Source of the DNA: a virus | Reading direction: 5' to 3' (one strand) | IMG/VR virus record: IMGVR_UViG_3300026183_000005 | Coordinates: 1 to 57,166 of that record | Length of the DNA: 57,166 bases | In this document: positions 42,019 through 51,160 of the stretch, in pieces | Numbering within the stretch: the stretch's first letter is position 1 | How the letters are laid out: each line of letters begins with the position of its first letter | Position numbers and translations under genes: made by a program | The notes under the pieces: model-generated | Database searches by the model: none | What the model was told of the DNA's origin: nothing | Seen by the model: the letters and a program-made list of their open reading frames with translations, nothing else

Positions 42019-42246
42019 ATGACAAAAAAAGAATACGTCGGAATATCCGCACGAATCCCTAAAGATGTGTTTGATAAGATGTGTAAATTGCGAGATGTCC
42101 TGGAGTTAACGACAAATCAAATGTGCACGCATGCAATTGAAGATTGGATGGAAATTGCATTGCAGCAAACACCCTCACTAACAAAAAGACTCAGGATAGC
42201 CCGCTTCGCATTGAGTGATGCTTCCGAAGAAGAAAGGATAGAATGA
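42019..42246 (+). CDS. Ribbon-helix-helix protein, switch regulator candidate
   Basis: 75 residues. GISARIPKDVFDKMCKLRDVLELTTNQMCTHAIEDW is an RHH-type DNA-binding block (beta strand plus two helices). The C terminus is acidic. It is divergent from the excisionase-like gene and upstream of recombinase 2, the usual position of a lysogeny regulator. Binding targets are not known. Confidence 0.65.
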   Translation: MTKKEYVGISARIPKDVFDKMCKLRDVLELTTNQMCTHAIEDWMEIALQQTPSLTKRLRIARFALSDASEEERIE

Positions 42247-42671
42247 TGCAAATACCCAGTAACCTAAAAATTTTCTGTACTGATGCAGAGGAGCATGAAA
42301 CTGAGTTTATTGGTGAAATTAAGGAGATTCACCTGAATGGAACAAAAATAAATGATGTTCATGACTTAACTGAAAAAGTTAGTGCCATGACTAGGACCAT
42401 AAAATTCCTAGCTTGGACTGCAACCGGATTAGCAGTTATTGCGGTGGTGACGGTAATTTGGCTGGCATCTTGGCTACTCAGTCACGATTCAAGCATGGAC
42501 CAGTTGCTTCTTACGGGCAATAAGCGGTACGACCAACAAGTATGGGATGCAAGTATGTGGAACTCGCATTGCCGTGAGCGAGCTTGGATTCATCTTCAGA
42601 AGTTCCAAGGTCTGCATTGGGACGAAGGAATACAGGATTGGGTAAACCATCCCTTTATAAAGGGAGAATGA
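42243..42671 (+). CDS. Single-pass membrane protein, 142 aa
   Basis: A TM helix at about residues 52-76 (IKFLAWTATGLAVIAVVTVIWLASW) divides a 50-residue cytosolic N terminus from a 65-residue Trp-rich C terminus. It overlaps the RHH gene (ATGA). It could be a superinfection exclusion or lysogenic conversion protein; that is a guess from position between regulator and integrase. Confidence 0.5.
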   Translation: MMQIPSNLKIFCTDAEEHETEFIGEIKEIHLNGTKINDVHDLTEKVSAMTRTIKFLAWTATGLAVIAVVTVIWLASWLLSHDSSMDQLLLTGNKRYDQQVWDASMWNSHCRERAWIHLQKFQGLHWDEGIQDWVNHPFIKGE

Positions 42672-42890
42672 TTGTCAGCGATTTGTCAGCAAACTGCTGT
42701 ATACCTGATATATAAAGGGTTTAATACCTCATTCGTAAAGAGGTAACCCAAAACTGAGGATGCCCCTCTAAATCAACAGAAACCCCTTGAAATATAGGGG
42801 TTTTTGCTTGATTACCATTTCCTTGTTTGTTTACATTTGTATGCGTTTATACTGATAAATGACGCTTCATTTGTCAGCAGATTTGTCAGC
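42672..42890. repeat. Four TTTGTCAGC repeats flanking recombinase 2 start, att/arm-site candidate
   Basis: The 8- to 9-base word TTGTCAGC occurs at 42672, 42683, 42871 and 42883, in two pairs with 11- and 12-base periods. They bracket a hairpin (42717-42749) and a terminator, and the last copy ends 2 bases before the recombinase 2 ATG. Arm-type binding sites in an attP are typical of this layout. Related TGTCTGACA words occur downstream of the recombinase gene at 43881 and 43951. Confidence 0.45.
42780..42803 (+). terminator. Rho-independent terminator
   Basis: AAACCCC (42780-42786), a 10-nt loop and GGGGTTT (42797-42803) followed by TTG. It ends the RHH/membrane-protein transcript. The same 7-bp stem with a different loop is seen at 33229-33251. 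Confidence 0.7.
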
Positions 42891-42892
42891 AA

Positions 42893-43879
42893 ATGAGAAT
42901 ATACAGAGATAAAAATATGGTTTCCAAGGGTCGACCTAAATGTTGGTGCGTGGAAATAAATTATAAGGGAAAACGGAAGCGGAAATACTTTGAGAGCTAT
43001 TCGGCGTCAAGAGGTTTTGATGTTAACGAATGGATACTTTCGTTTAAGGAAAAAGCTGATGGGCATGATACTCTAGTAAAGTATGGCATAGAACTTTACC
43101 TAAAGGATTACGAAGACCGCTATCCGGACGCACAGATACGAACAATTAGCCACCGACTATCTTGGTTGTTAAAGTGGGGTCTTGGGGATGTAAAAATAGA
43201 TGATATAGATGAGTCATTTCTTGCAAGAAAGGTTTCTCAGCAATCATCTTGGACCACGCAAAGCAGTAAATTCACATACAAAAATGCTTTTGTGATATTC
43301 TTAAATTGGTGTGGCGCTGTGGGCTACTGTGAAAAGAGAGAGTGGAAAATTAAAACAATTCGCGTTAAACCAAAAGATAGAGAGATTGGAATCCTGACAG
43401 TAGACCAAGCAAAGCTTTTGCTGAAAAATATTTTACCGCAACACCAGGCGGCACTAGCAATTACTTTGTTCGCAGGGTTGCGACCTCAAGGAGAAATGGA
43501 AAAGTTAAAATATGAGCATATTAAGCACGGCGAATGGATTGATGTCCCTAGCTCCAAGACCCCACAGAGGCTCATAACGGGTCTTCCGGAAAATATATGG
43601 ACATGGATTCCAAGGAACAAAAAGGGGCATGTTATGCCCTCGTGGAAAGGACTCAGCCAAAACAGGAAGCGCATTTCCCATAAGCTTGGTTTTAATTATG
43701 GTCAGGATTCAGCAAGGCACAGCTTTGGTTCTTATGGATATTGGGAGTTTGGGTTGGAATGGACAATGCATTCCATGGGGCACATGGATTATTCGACTTT
43801 CAAGAAATATTACAAGAACCCAAGAATTTCTAAAGAGGACGCAAAAAAATATTTTTCACTCGTGAATGTTAGACATTAA
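42893..43879 (+). CDS. Tyrosine recombinase (integrase 2)
   Basis: 328 residues. R197 (AGLRPQG), K222 (SSKTPQR), R275 (SARHSF), H297 (GHMDY) and tyrosine at 306/307 (KKYYKN) form the tyrosine recombinase active site. The residue at the first histidine of the H-x-x-R box is D272, an unusual change. The N-terminal 50 residues have an arm-binding beta sheet (WCVEINYKGKRKRKYF). It lies beside the TTTGTCAGC repeats and the regulatory switch, so it is the more likely integrase of the two. Confidence 0.85.
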   Translation: MRIYRDKNMVSKGRPKCWCVEINYKGKRKRKYFESYSASRGFDVNEWILSFKEKADGHDTLVKYGIELYLKDYEDRYPDAQIRTISHRLSWLLKWGLGDVKIDDIDESFLARKVSQQSSWTTQSSKFTYKNAFVIFLNWCGAVGYCEKREWKIKTIRVKPKDREIGILTVDQAKLLLKNILPQHQAALAITLFAGLRPQGEMEKLKYEHIKHGEWIDVPSSKTPQRLITGLPENIWTWIPRNKKGHVMPSWKGLSQNRKRISHKLGFNYGQDSARHSFGSYGYWEFGLEWTMHSMGHMDYSTFKKYYKNPRISKEDAKKYFSLVNVRH

Positions 43880-43954
43880 TGTCTGACATGCACAAATATA
43901 TTAGTATTTCTTTAGAAATACGTATGACACGCGCGCGTACGCGAGGCATTTGTC

Positions 43955-44010
43955 TGACACGTGTCATACATTTTGATTATTCCACCTTATTCCACCTTAC
44001 TCCACCTTAC
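43955..44010. repeat. 12-bp palindrome and three 10-bp tandem repeats
   Basis: TGACACGTGTCA (43955-43966, perfect palindrome, nearly extended to 20 bp) precedes three tandem copies of TCCACCTTAY at 43981, 43991 and 44001. The last is followed by GTGG, so TCCAC and GTGGA make a small inverted repeat. The 190-bp gap between recombinase 2 and the packaging genes contains no gene. Candidate operator, att core or iteron-like site. Confidence 0.4.
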
Positions 44011-44069
44011 GTGGAAATTCTTAATAACTCTTAGTTGATTTTAAGTATTTTGGTTTTTAATTTTAAAAA

Positions 44070-44306
44070 ATGGCAACAAGAGATGAAATAGAAGCACATG
44101 ACTTATATGAGCGATTGAGGCCCGTACTGGAGGAGTACTTCGACAACTGGTTAATCTGCGGACACAGAGCAGGAGATAAAAAACGAGTCGCACTTGGGCA
44201 CGCAAAGCCGAAGTGGGATGATATGCAGAAAGTCCGAGATGAAATTACACGATGGCAAAAGAAACCCTTGGAAGATTCTAAGGAAATTCCCACCCGTACT
44301 GGTTAG
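44070..44306 (+). CDS. Small protein before the terminase genes, 78 aa
   Basis: Starts MATRDEIEAHDLYERLRPVLEEYF, a helical N terminus that looks coiled. It ends SKEIPTRTG. The first gene of the late plus-strand block. No family recognised. Confidence 0.5.
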   Translation: MATRDEIEAHDLYERLRPVLEEYFDNWLICGHRAGDKKRVALGHAKPKWDDMQKVRDEITRWQKKPLEDSKEIPTRTG

Positions 44307-44625
44307 GCTTCTAGCTAAGAAACCAGTAGCTACAAAGCACGTTCGCGCGGTAAGCGATGAAGAGATAGCAGTCCGTGGCGGATTGCCACTAGCTAATGTT
44401 AAGCACATTAGTAAGCAAATTAGTTGGGACAAAGTTCCGGTTGGGGATGCAGAAAAGTTTTGCATTGGATGCGGTTTTGACCCGTTCAATTGTTACGATA
44501 GAAATCGAGCAATGGCATATAATAGAACCTCCCCTAGCTATACTTACCTCAAGGTAAGTCCATACTGGGATAATACATTTAAACCCCTAATTGCTATTCT
44601 CAGTGCCGCGAACACACAAAATTAA
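44239..44625 (+). CDS. Unknown protein near terminase, 128 aa
   Basis: Start chosen at ATG 44239 (MKLHDGKRN) rather than 44194. SDEEIAVRGGLPLANVKHISKQISWDKV looks like a helix-turn-helix and CIGCGFDPFN contains a Cys pair. Small genes like this often precede small terminase in podoviruses. Overlaps the previous gene by 68 bases, so the start is uncertain. Confidence 0.5.
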   Translation: MKLHDGKRNPWKILRKFPPVLVRLLAKKPVATKHVRAVSDEEIAVRGGLPLANVKHISKQISWDKVPVGDAEKFCIGCGFDPFNCYDRNRAMAYNRTSPSYTYLKVSPYWDNTFKPLIAILSAANTQN

Positions 44626-45277
44626 ATTCGACTCGTTAGCTCAGGCTTTAAAAGAGTTTAAGGGAGATTACGAAAAAACCGCAAAGCACTTTGGATGCAC
44701 GGCAAAGAATATCCGAGAGAGAGTATATAAGGAACCGCAACTGCGTGCTTTGTATGTAAAGAATGGGGTTACTGACCCATTGCCGGACGAGAAGGAGCTT
44801 ATGGTTCGCAAGCCGATTGAGCCAATAGTTCCTCAAGACAAGGATATGCTTGATGCAATAAATGAAAACTCTAGGGCTGTATTTAATAAAGACTTGGAGT
44901 CATTGTTATCTAATCCTGATAATGTAAAGAAGCTAGAAATATTTAAGGAGTTTGATGACTCAGTAGGTTTGCTCATGGCAGAAGCATTGCGGGTTACACA
45001 AAAAGTAAATATTCGGCAGAACATGAGTTTATTCGAAGTCACCGAGGCATTAAAGGAAGACCTCGAGATGGGTGGTATGGACACTGAGGAGAGAATGCTA
45101 AAAACAAGACTTATGCTGTCTGCATGTGAACAGCAGGGCAAATTCTTTGATAGAATGCTCAAGGGATTAGAGACAATGCTTAAGCTGACCGAGAAGTCTG
45201 AGAAGAAGGCAAAGAAGAAGAAACCTGGTTTTATGCCCCTTAAGGAATTAAAGAAACTTGAAGAAGCTGAATCATAA
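44603..45277 (+). CDS. terS: Small terminase subunit
   Basis: About 224 residues from GTG 44603 (the alternative TTG at 44591 adds four). The N-terminal helix-turn-helix DSLAQALKEFKGDYEKTAKHFGCTAKNIRERV would bind the packaging site; a coiled-coil and helical middle follow and a Lys-rich C terminus ends the chain, the usual layout of TerS. It is followed directly by the large subunit with a 20-base overlap. Assigned from architecture and position. Confidence 0.65.
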   Translation: MPRTHKIKFDSLAQALKEFKGDYEKTAKHFGCTAKNIRERVYKEPQLRALYVKNGVTDPLPDEKELMVRKPIEPIVPQDKDMLDAINENSRAVFNKDLESLLSNPDNVKKLEIFKEFDDSVGLLMAEALRVTQKVNIRQNMSLFEVTEALKEDLEMGGMDTEERMLKTRLMLSACEQQGKFFDRMLKGLETMLKLTEKSEKKAKKKKPGFMPLKELKKLEEAES

Positions 45278-46787
45278 AGCTCTGCTTGAGCAATTCGAGG
45301 ATGCGGTAGAAGACGCACCGAAAGAAGCTGAGCCATGGATACCTAGTCTTTCTCCAACACAAAGAAAGATATTTGATGACGGTTCCAAATATATCCTTGC
45401 ATATGGGGAGCGTGGTTCCGGAAAAACTTACTCATTAGGAGGACACAAATTAGTCCGACATTGTTATGAGAACTTTAACGCTTTAGCGCTAATCATTGTT
45501 GGTGTTCGCTCACAGGCGACTATGGGTGGTGTTTGGCATAAACTACAAGTGGAGATACTCCCTGAGTGGGCCGAGGGCATTGACCTAGAGCATACTGAAG
45601 AAAGGCAGGACACCCAAAAGAATTTATACATTGATATTAAAAACCGCTTTGGTGGTTATTCTCGGGTGGTTCTTATATCGGTACCTTATGGTTCTATAAT
45701 AAGAGATAGAATTAAAGGTTTTGAGCCTAGCCTTATATTTGTTGATGAGCTTACCAACTTAGATACAGATGACTACTTTAATGCGGTTGTTCAGCAGTTA
45801 GGTAGACGACAAGGAATCCATGGTCCCCAACAATACCTTGCCGCATGTAACCCCGACGGTCCTAGCCATTGGGTATACAAAAGATTCTTCGAAGACCCTT
45901 ACGATGAGGAAAATAACTGGAATGAAGATTATGCAGTTTACCATGTTAAAATTGAGGAGAATTTAGCAAACCTTCCGGAGGGTTATTACGACCGAATACA
46001 GGAAGCAGTAAAGACAGACCCCGTCGAAGAAGCTCGAATGGTTAGGGGCGAGTGGATAGACCGAGATAGTGCTAGCGCAATATTTGCACCTTATTTTTCG
46101 GATGTTCTACATTTAAAAGGAGATTCCGATAATGGAATAATCCCATCCACAAAATATCCGATTATTTGCGGATGGGACCCTGGCTCGGTCAATACTGCTG
46201 TTGTGTTTATGCAAAACTTACCGAATGCCCCGGGTTCTCCGTGGATTGTGTTCGATGAGTTTGTGACTACCGAAAAAGCTAAGCAGAAACTACCCTACAC
46301 AACAATCATTCCTCTAATAATGAGAAAAATGAGTTATTGGAATCGAAAGCTCGACCATGACTTTAAGTTTATACATATTTCCGATAATTCGGCATTTAAT
46401 CAATATAGAGCAAAGCAGGGCTCATACGATGTTCAGGACATTCAAGATATATCCCAAAAGAAATCAGAGACCTTCGGGCTAGAACCAATAAGAATGAAAC
46501 CCTGCCCGAAATTTAACGGGAGCGTAGAGACTAGGGTAAGAATAACAATCGCCAAACTCCAATCAGATGAATTGTTTGTTTCAGCCAAATGCAGAGAAGT
46601 TAAGAAAATGTTCAAGGGGTTAGAGTCTCAAAAGCAAGGCAAAACATATGACCCCAATCTTGCATTCAAACCAAAAAGAAGCGTTCACCTGCACGCATTT
46701 GACGCAATGAGCTATGTATTGCTTTATTACGACAGTGTGCCAGTTCAAAATGTTAGTAACTCATACATTATAAATATTGGCACTTGA
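45258..46787 (+). CDS. terL: Large terminase subunit (DNA packaging ATPase/nuclease)
   Basis: 509 residues; first codon TTG at 45258. Walker A GERGSGKT (50-57), Walker B LIFVDEL, then a C-terminal RNase H-like nuclease with ICGWDPG and a distal HAFDAMSYV containing the acidic catalytic residues. These are the marks of phage terminase large subunits, which drive DNA into the prohead and cut it. Overlaps the small subunit by 20 bases. Confidence 0.9.
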   Translation: MKKLNHKALLEQFEDAVEDAPKEAEPWIPSLSPTQRKIFDDGSKYILAYGERGSGKTYSLGGHKLVRHCYENFNALALIIVGVRSQATMGGVWHKLQVEILPEWAEGIDLEHTEERQDTQKNLYIDIKNRFGGYSRVVLISVPYGSIIRDRIKGFEPSLIFVDELTNLDTDDYFNAVVQQLGRRQGIHGPQQYLAACNPDGPSHWVYKRFFEDPYDEENNWNEDYAVYHVKIEENLANLPEGYYDRIQEAVKTDPVEEARMVRGEWIDRDSASAIFAPYFSDVLHLKGDSDNGIIPSTKYPIICGWDPGSVNTAVVFMQNLPNAPGSPWIVFDEFVTTEKAKQKLPYTTIIPLIMRKMSYWNRKLDHDFKFIHISDNSAFNQYRAKQGSYDVQDIQDISQKKSETFGLEPIRMKPCPKFNGSVETRVRITIAKLQSDELFVSAKCREVKKMFKGLESQKQGKTYDPNLAFKPKRSVHLHAFDAMSYVLLYYDSVPVQNVSNSYIINIGT

Positions 46788-46797
46788 TTTTAGGATT

Positions 46798-46819
46798 GTT
46801 ACTAATTAAAATCAGTATC
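46798..46819 (+). promoter_or_regulatory. 22-bp GTTACTA element before the post-terminase gene
   Basis: GTTACTA, 8 bp, CAGTATC, ending one base before ATG 46820. The spacer includes TTAAAAT. The right arm has two changes from the consensus. Position abutting the start codon suggests a leaderless transcript or an operator. Confidence 0.5.
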
Positions 46820-47386
46820 ATGGAAAGCATACTTAATATTGACTTAAAAAATAACCCTGAACTACTTGAGGACTTCGAGGACATATCAGCAGGAGATATA
46901 ATCGAAGTAAAAGCTTCCTACAAAGTTTCGGAGCTCAGTGAAAATAGATTATCCGCTCCACTTGATGAGGTGTATAGCATCTCACTAAAGGAGGAAGCTG
47001 ATGACGACGATGACTACGAAGACGAAGACGAGACGAAGACGAAGAGGATTCAGCACAAGAAGAGGATTAAGTCTCCTTATCAACCAACTAACACGCCAGC
47101 TTCTTTAATAATTGATGCACACTACGCAAAGCTTGGCATCAAGGAAAGATGGACAGAAGAAAGAGTAGAAAAGCTGTGCGCTTTCTTAAGAATTACTCTT
47201 GGGGAACTGGGGAGTCTAATTGGAGTTCCCCATGGTTGGTGGAAGGAACAGGTCCGTTCTACAAAAAAACTTTCGGGGCCAATATGTATTCTCCTTACAA
47301 TTATAGAGCGTCATTATATGGCAGGATATACAGATGATGTAATAACCAACCTATTTAATTTCAATGGTAAGCAAGAAGATACTTGA
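46820..47386 (+). CDS. Acidic/HTH-like protein, 188 aa
   Basis: Start set at ATG 46820 (MESILNIDLK) after the palindromic element, not at an in-frame 46784. An acidic stretch (DDDDDYEDEDET) separates a beta-rich N terminus from a C-terminal helix-turn-helix-like domain (WTEERVEKLCAFLRITLGELGSLIGVP). It sits between terminase and portal; a late regulator or head-joining role is possible. Confidence 0.5.
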   Translation: MESILNIDLKNNPELLEDFEDISAGDIIEVKASYKVSELSENRLSAPLDEVYSISLKEEADDDDDYEDEDETKTKRIQHKKRIKSPYQPTNTPASLIIDAHYAKLGIKERWTEERVEKLCAFLRITLGELGSLIGVPHGWWKEQVRSTKKLSGPICILLTIIERHYMAGYTDDVITNLFNFNGKQEDT

Positions 47387-49652
47387 GCAAAACGGATGCA
47401 CCCAGGCAAGACTCCGGGAAATATTCACAGCTAAAAAAGGCAAAGACGCAGAGATACGAGAGAAGTTTCAGGATAAAATACAATCTCGCATATTAGAGGG
47501 AATACAGTTCGGTGCTAGAAACGCTAAACTATATATGTCTGTCGATGTCGCATGGGATGACTTGCCTATAAATAAAGCAAACATCCCCCTCTTGCAGTAT
47601 GCTCAGGGCAAAATAACCATAGAGCAATGCGAGCAAAACCTGCAGGGATTAGGAAAGGCTGACGAGTTCTGCGAATATGACGAGGAGGGTAATTTAGCTA
47701 AGATAGATGCTTTGGCTCTATACCAGGTATCAGTAAACCTAATCCGCTCTTATGTGACTAGGCGGGTGGCAGCTCAGGTGAACCGGTTCTCGAACCTGTT
47801 TCCATATTTTAAATACGAGCCGAGAAGCACAAATGTTGAGGATAAGCTAAGGGCTGATGTTTTGTCTCAAAGAATAGAGATGATGACCGACCAATTTGGG
47901 TACCGTCACCAATGGGAGCAGATAATCAGGCAAATGTTTATGTATGGACATTCTGTTGCATTTCCCGCCGAAGCATGGACTAGGGTCGTGCAATGGCGTG
48001 AAGAAAAGAGTGAGCTTACTGGAGAAGACGAACTTAAGAGTTATATAGAGAAAGAGGGTGTAAAGTTTTTTACTCCCCACCCAACAAGGCTAATGTGGGA
48101 TACCTCTAAACCTTTGCATGACATCAATACGGATGTTGGTCCTGACTGGATAGGATATTGGGATATCGTCAGGTACGGCGACATGAAAGAGAATGTGGAT
48201 AGCTGGAACATAGATGAGATAAGCTATACCAATAGCCTTACAACTCTATATGATGTGCACAAGGATTTCTTTAATTATTACTTTAAGAATGAAGTAATGC
48301 GGTGGCCGGGAGAAAGGGATACATTTTCTTGGCAAAATGAGAGAACAGCAAATACCGGAATCTACAGCAGTGAAGATAATGATAAAGGTATGTTTGTTTC
48401 AAATATCTTTATGCGCTGTAACCCACAGAGAGATGGACTCGGTGATTATCCGCATGATGTTTGGGTTAAGTTTACTGTAGCAAGCGATGAAACAGTCCTG
48501 TTTGCAGAGTTCATGCCTTCAATACCTGCTATATATGGCGGCATTAATCAAAACGACGACCGCTTGGATAACATATCTATTGCGCATGAAATCATGCCAT
48601 TCCAAGACCAACTAAATAACATCATGTCTAAAATGCTTCATGATATGAAGATTAGCATGATGAAGATTTTCTGCATCGACCAAGATGCACTTGGTGATGA
48701 TGTTAAGGAGTATATTAGTCAGGGGTTAGCAGAAGATACATTTTATACAAAGCCAAAAGCGTTGTTTTACTCAGGGCAAAAGGCAGCTGACCTAGGAATA
48801 GATAACAAAAATTTTATAACTGTAGTAGATGCACAAAAAGAACTTTCCGCTGGTATTAACCAGTCGATACAAGCAATCCTCCAGTTGCTGAATCTCGTGG
48901 AGCGGCTGTTAATACTTTCCCCTCAAGAATTAGGTCAAGCCGCTCCACGAGAAATTTCTGCTACAGAGGTTGCAGAGATAGCAAACACTACAAATTCCGT
49001 TTACAGTTTTATATCTGAAGGAATTGATGACATGAGGTCTGCGGCTAAAAAGTTGCTTTATGAGCATGTAATCAGCTGTTGCGAGTCAGAGTTTATGGTT
49101 CCCATAAAAAGCAGATATACACAAAAATCTATAGAGGAAGCAGGGTTTGTTTCACAAACAGAAGAAGCGGGACCCGCAAGCAGGAATATAATTGGAAAAC
49201 CAACCACGCTCGTGCATGAGTATTTATTTAGTTCTCGTGACGGTGCGGAAAGAGCTAGGGATACGCAGTCGGCTCAAGTGCTTGGTAATCTCTTGCAGGG
49301 CATTCTACAAGTTGAGGGTATCGCTCAGTCTTTGGGTAAAGAGAGATTATTCGAGATGTTTAACGAAATATTTAGAATGAGTGGAGCACATGACCTTAAA
49401 CTAGAAACCGATGAATTTGACGGAAGTGCTGAAGAACAAAAATCCATAGAGGATGAGCAATTCTTCCAGCAACTAAAGCAACAGTTCCCACAAATGCTAC
49501 AAAGCTTACAAGAGCTTGCTCAGGTTGTACAAGGTTTAGCCGGAGGGCAAAAACAGATAGCGCAACAAGCGGCACAAGGCATTCAAGCGGCGGAACCCAA
49601 ACAACAAGTCCAACAAGCAGAAACTAACCCTGAAGTACAAACACAAGTATGA
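47364..49652 (+). CDS. Portal protein
   Basis: 762 residues, in the position between terminase and scaffold. The N-terminal KKILEQ..., the VNRFSNLFPYFKYEPRS and RIEMMTDQFGYRHQW regions and a long helical wing fit a podovirus portal; the size is like the large portals of N4-like phages. The C terminus is Gln/Glu-rich and disordered. The dodecameric portal forms the DNA entry and exit channel. Assigned from size, position and helical pattern. Confidence 0.75.
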   Translation: MVSKKILEQNGCTQARLREIFTAKKGKDAEIREKFQDKIQSRILEGIQFGARNAKLYMSVDVAWDDLPINKANIPLLQYAQGKITIEQCEQNLQGLGKADEFCEYDEEGNLAKIDALALYQVSVNLIRSYVTRRVAAQVNRFSNLFPYFKYEPRSTNVEDKLRADVLSQRIEMMTDQFGYRHQWEQIIRQMFMYGHSVAFPAEAWTRVVQWREEKSELTGEDELKSYIEKEGVKFFTPHPTRLMWDTSKPLHDINTDVGPDWIGYWDIVRYGDMKENVDSWNIDEISYTNSLTTLYDVHKDFFNYYFKNEVMRWPGERDTFSWQNERTANTGIYSSEDNDKGMFVSNIFMRCNPQRDGLGDYPHDVWVKFTVASDETVLFAEFMPSIPAIYGGINQNDDRLDNISIAHEIMPFQDQLNNIMSKMLHDMKISMMKIFCIDQDALGDDVKEYISQGLAEDTFYTKPKALFYSGQKAADLGIDNKNFITVVDAQKELSAGINQSIQAILQLLNLVERLLILSPQELGQAAPREISATEVAEIANTTNSVYSFISEGIDDMRSAAKKLLYEHVISCCESEFMVPIKSRYTQKSIEEAGFVSQTEEAGPASRNIIGKPTTLVHEYLFSSRDGAERARDTQSAQVLGNLLQGILQVEGIAQSLGKERLFEMFNEIFRMSGAHDLKLETDEFDGSAEEQKSIEDEQFFQQLKQQFPQMLQSLQELAQVVQGLAGGQKQIAQQAAQGIQAAEPKQQVQQAETNPEVQTQV

Positions 49653-51010
49653 GCGAAGAGCCTGAAGCAACAGAACAACCTACTGAGGTAGAAACCGAAA
49701 ACGAAACAGCAGAGCAAAATCCCTTATTTAATGCTTTGTTTGAAGCTGCTGAGGAACAGGAGTCAGCAGAAGAGCCACCCGAGGAGATACCCCATCCTAG
49801 CTCATTGACGGACGCCCTTTATGACATAGAGACTCAATCCGAAGAATCAATTGAAGAGGAATCGGAGGAGCAGCCGGAACAGGAAAGTGTCCAGGGGAGT
49901 GCTGCAGGAGAACCCCCTGAAGCCGCTCGCCCAAAGAAGAAGCGCAAAAAGGTTAAGCAGGTTATTGACCCGGAAGTCCCTGTAGAGCATCAACAGCAAG
50001 TAGCATTTTCTCAACCTGAAGAATCTGAAGAAGATAAGATTGTCAAAGGATTGATACCCGAAGAAAAGGAGTATTATGAGTTGGCAAAGTTCGCATCTGG
50101 TAACATGCCTGAGCATAAGGACCTTGATAAAAAGTTCTTAAACTTTTTTAAGCAATCAAAGGCATATGTTGAGAAAAGACTCAAGGATGACCCCTACACA
50201 GACTTAGCCGAAGACCAGGACTACAAGGAGTTCATGGCGAAAAATAGACCGCAGTTTTCTCAGCAAGATGCGAAGAAGGTGGAGCGGGCTATGATTACAA
50301 GGCAGGCTGAGGATGCGGCGGAAGCTAGAGTGCGACCTGAGGTTGAGAGATTGCGTAAGGAGCAGGAGTTGGCTAGAAAAAAACCTGTCCTAGACAGAGT
50401 TAAAGCAGGGTTCCGTTCACAGTTTGCTGCTATTTTGCCTGAAGAGGTTCAGGAAAAAATTAAGCAAGAAGGCGGATTAGAGGAAATACAAAAAGAAGAC
50501 CCCTTACGATTCCAGGTAATGGATAGCATTACGAAAAATCTATTTTCTTTTGCTGATTCATTTGTTGATATAACTCAAGGATTAGTACCTTATGACGAGT
50601 CCAATCAAATACACAAAGAGCTATTAGACTGGGTCCAGCAAGAGCAGGATAATTACATCAAGACAGGAGAAACTGTTCGAGAGGGCAAAACCTTCATGAG
50701 AAGAGAGCGATTCCACGCGCTTCCTGAGGACAAAAGAACACAATACTTTACATGGTCAGATGATGACCTCCTTAAACTATTGGTGATGAGAGCGAAGCAA
50801 AGGTTAGGTGCGACGCTAGATTACCAACAGAAGATGCTTGAGAGCGCAGGCTATGTAAGGTCTACAGCAAAACCAAAGCCTAAAGCACAAAAGCCAACCA
50901 TGCCACAGACTGTATCTGCGCCACAGGTTGCACCATCACCTCGAGCATCAGAATCCGCTCCGCAACCACAAAGTAAAGCTTTAAATCCTATGTCTATTTT
51001 AGGAATGTAA
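49649..51010 (+). CDS. Capsid scaffold protein
   Basis: 453 residues. Residues 1-95 are Glu/Pro-rich and acidic, then a Lys-rich patch (PKKKRKKVKQ), then helical segments and a C-terminal Pro/Ala/Ser-rich region ending in MSILGM. This is the composition and place (between portal and capsid protein) of scaffold proteins. ATGA overlap with the portal gene. Confidence 0.7.
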   Translation: MSEEPEATEQPTEVETENETAEQNPLFNALFEAAEEQESAEEPPEEIPHPSSLTDALYDIETQSEESIEEESEEQPEQESVQGSAAGEPPEAARPKKKRKKVKQVIDPEVPVEHQQQVAFSQPEESEEDKIVKGLIPEEKEYYELAKFASGNMPEHKDLDKKFLNFFKQSKAYVEKRLKDDPYTDLAEDQDYKEFMAKNRPQFSQQDAKKVERAMITRQAEDAAEARVRPEVERLRKEQELARKKPVLDRVKAGFRSQFAAILPEEVQEKIKQEGGLEEIQKEDPLRFQVMDSITKNLFSFADSFVDITQGLVPYDESNQIHKELLDWVQQEQDNYIKTGETVREGKTFMRRERFHALPEDKRTQYFTWSDDDLLKLLVMRAKQRLGATLDYQQKMLESAGYVRSTAKPKPKAQKPTMPQTVSAPQVAPSPRASESAPQPQSKALNPMSILGM

Positions 51011-51118
51011 AAAGGGTTTTTAAGTAAACGAAAACAAGACCTAAATTTTAATATTTCTAAAAAAAAGCACAAAAGTTTGTAAATTTTGAGATGAGCTGAG
51101 GAAAAATGTTATTCTATT

Positions 51119-51140
51119 GTTACTACTTAAATTTAGTAAC
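51119..51140 (+). promoter_or_regulatory. 22-bp GTTACTA/TAGTAAC palindrome before the capsid gene
   Basis: GTTACTA, 8-bp A/T-rich spacer (CTTAAATT), TAGTAAC; both arms perfect. It lies 20 bp before the capsid ATG (AAAGGA ribosome-binding site between). The best member of the family, with the near-identical copy at 30386. Confidence 0.6.
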
Positions 51141-51160
51141 TAACAAAGGAATAACATACT

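Noticed and set aside
43981-44010. CRISPR-like array
   Set aside because: Three 10-bp direct repeats without spacers are not a CRISPR array; no cas genes are present.
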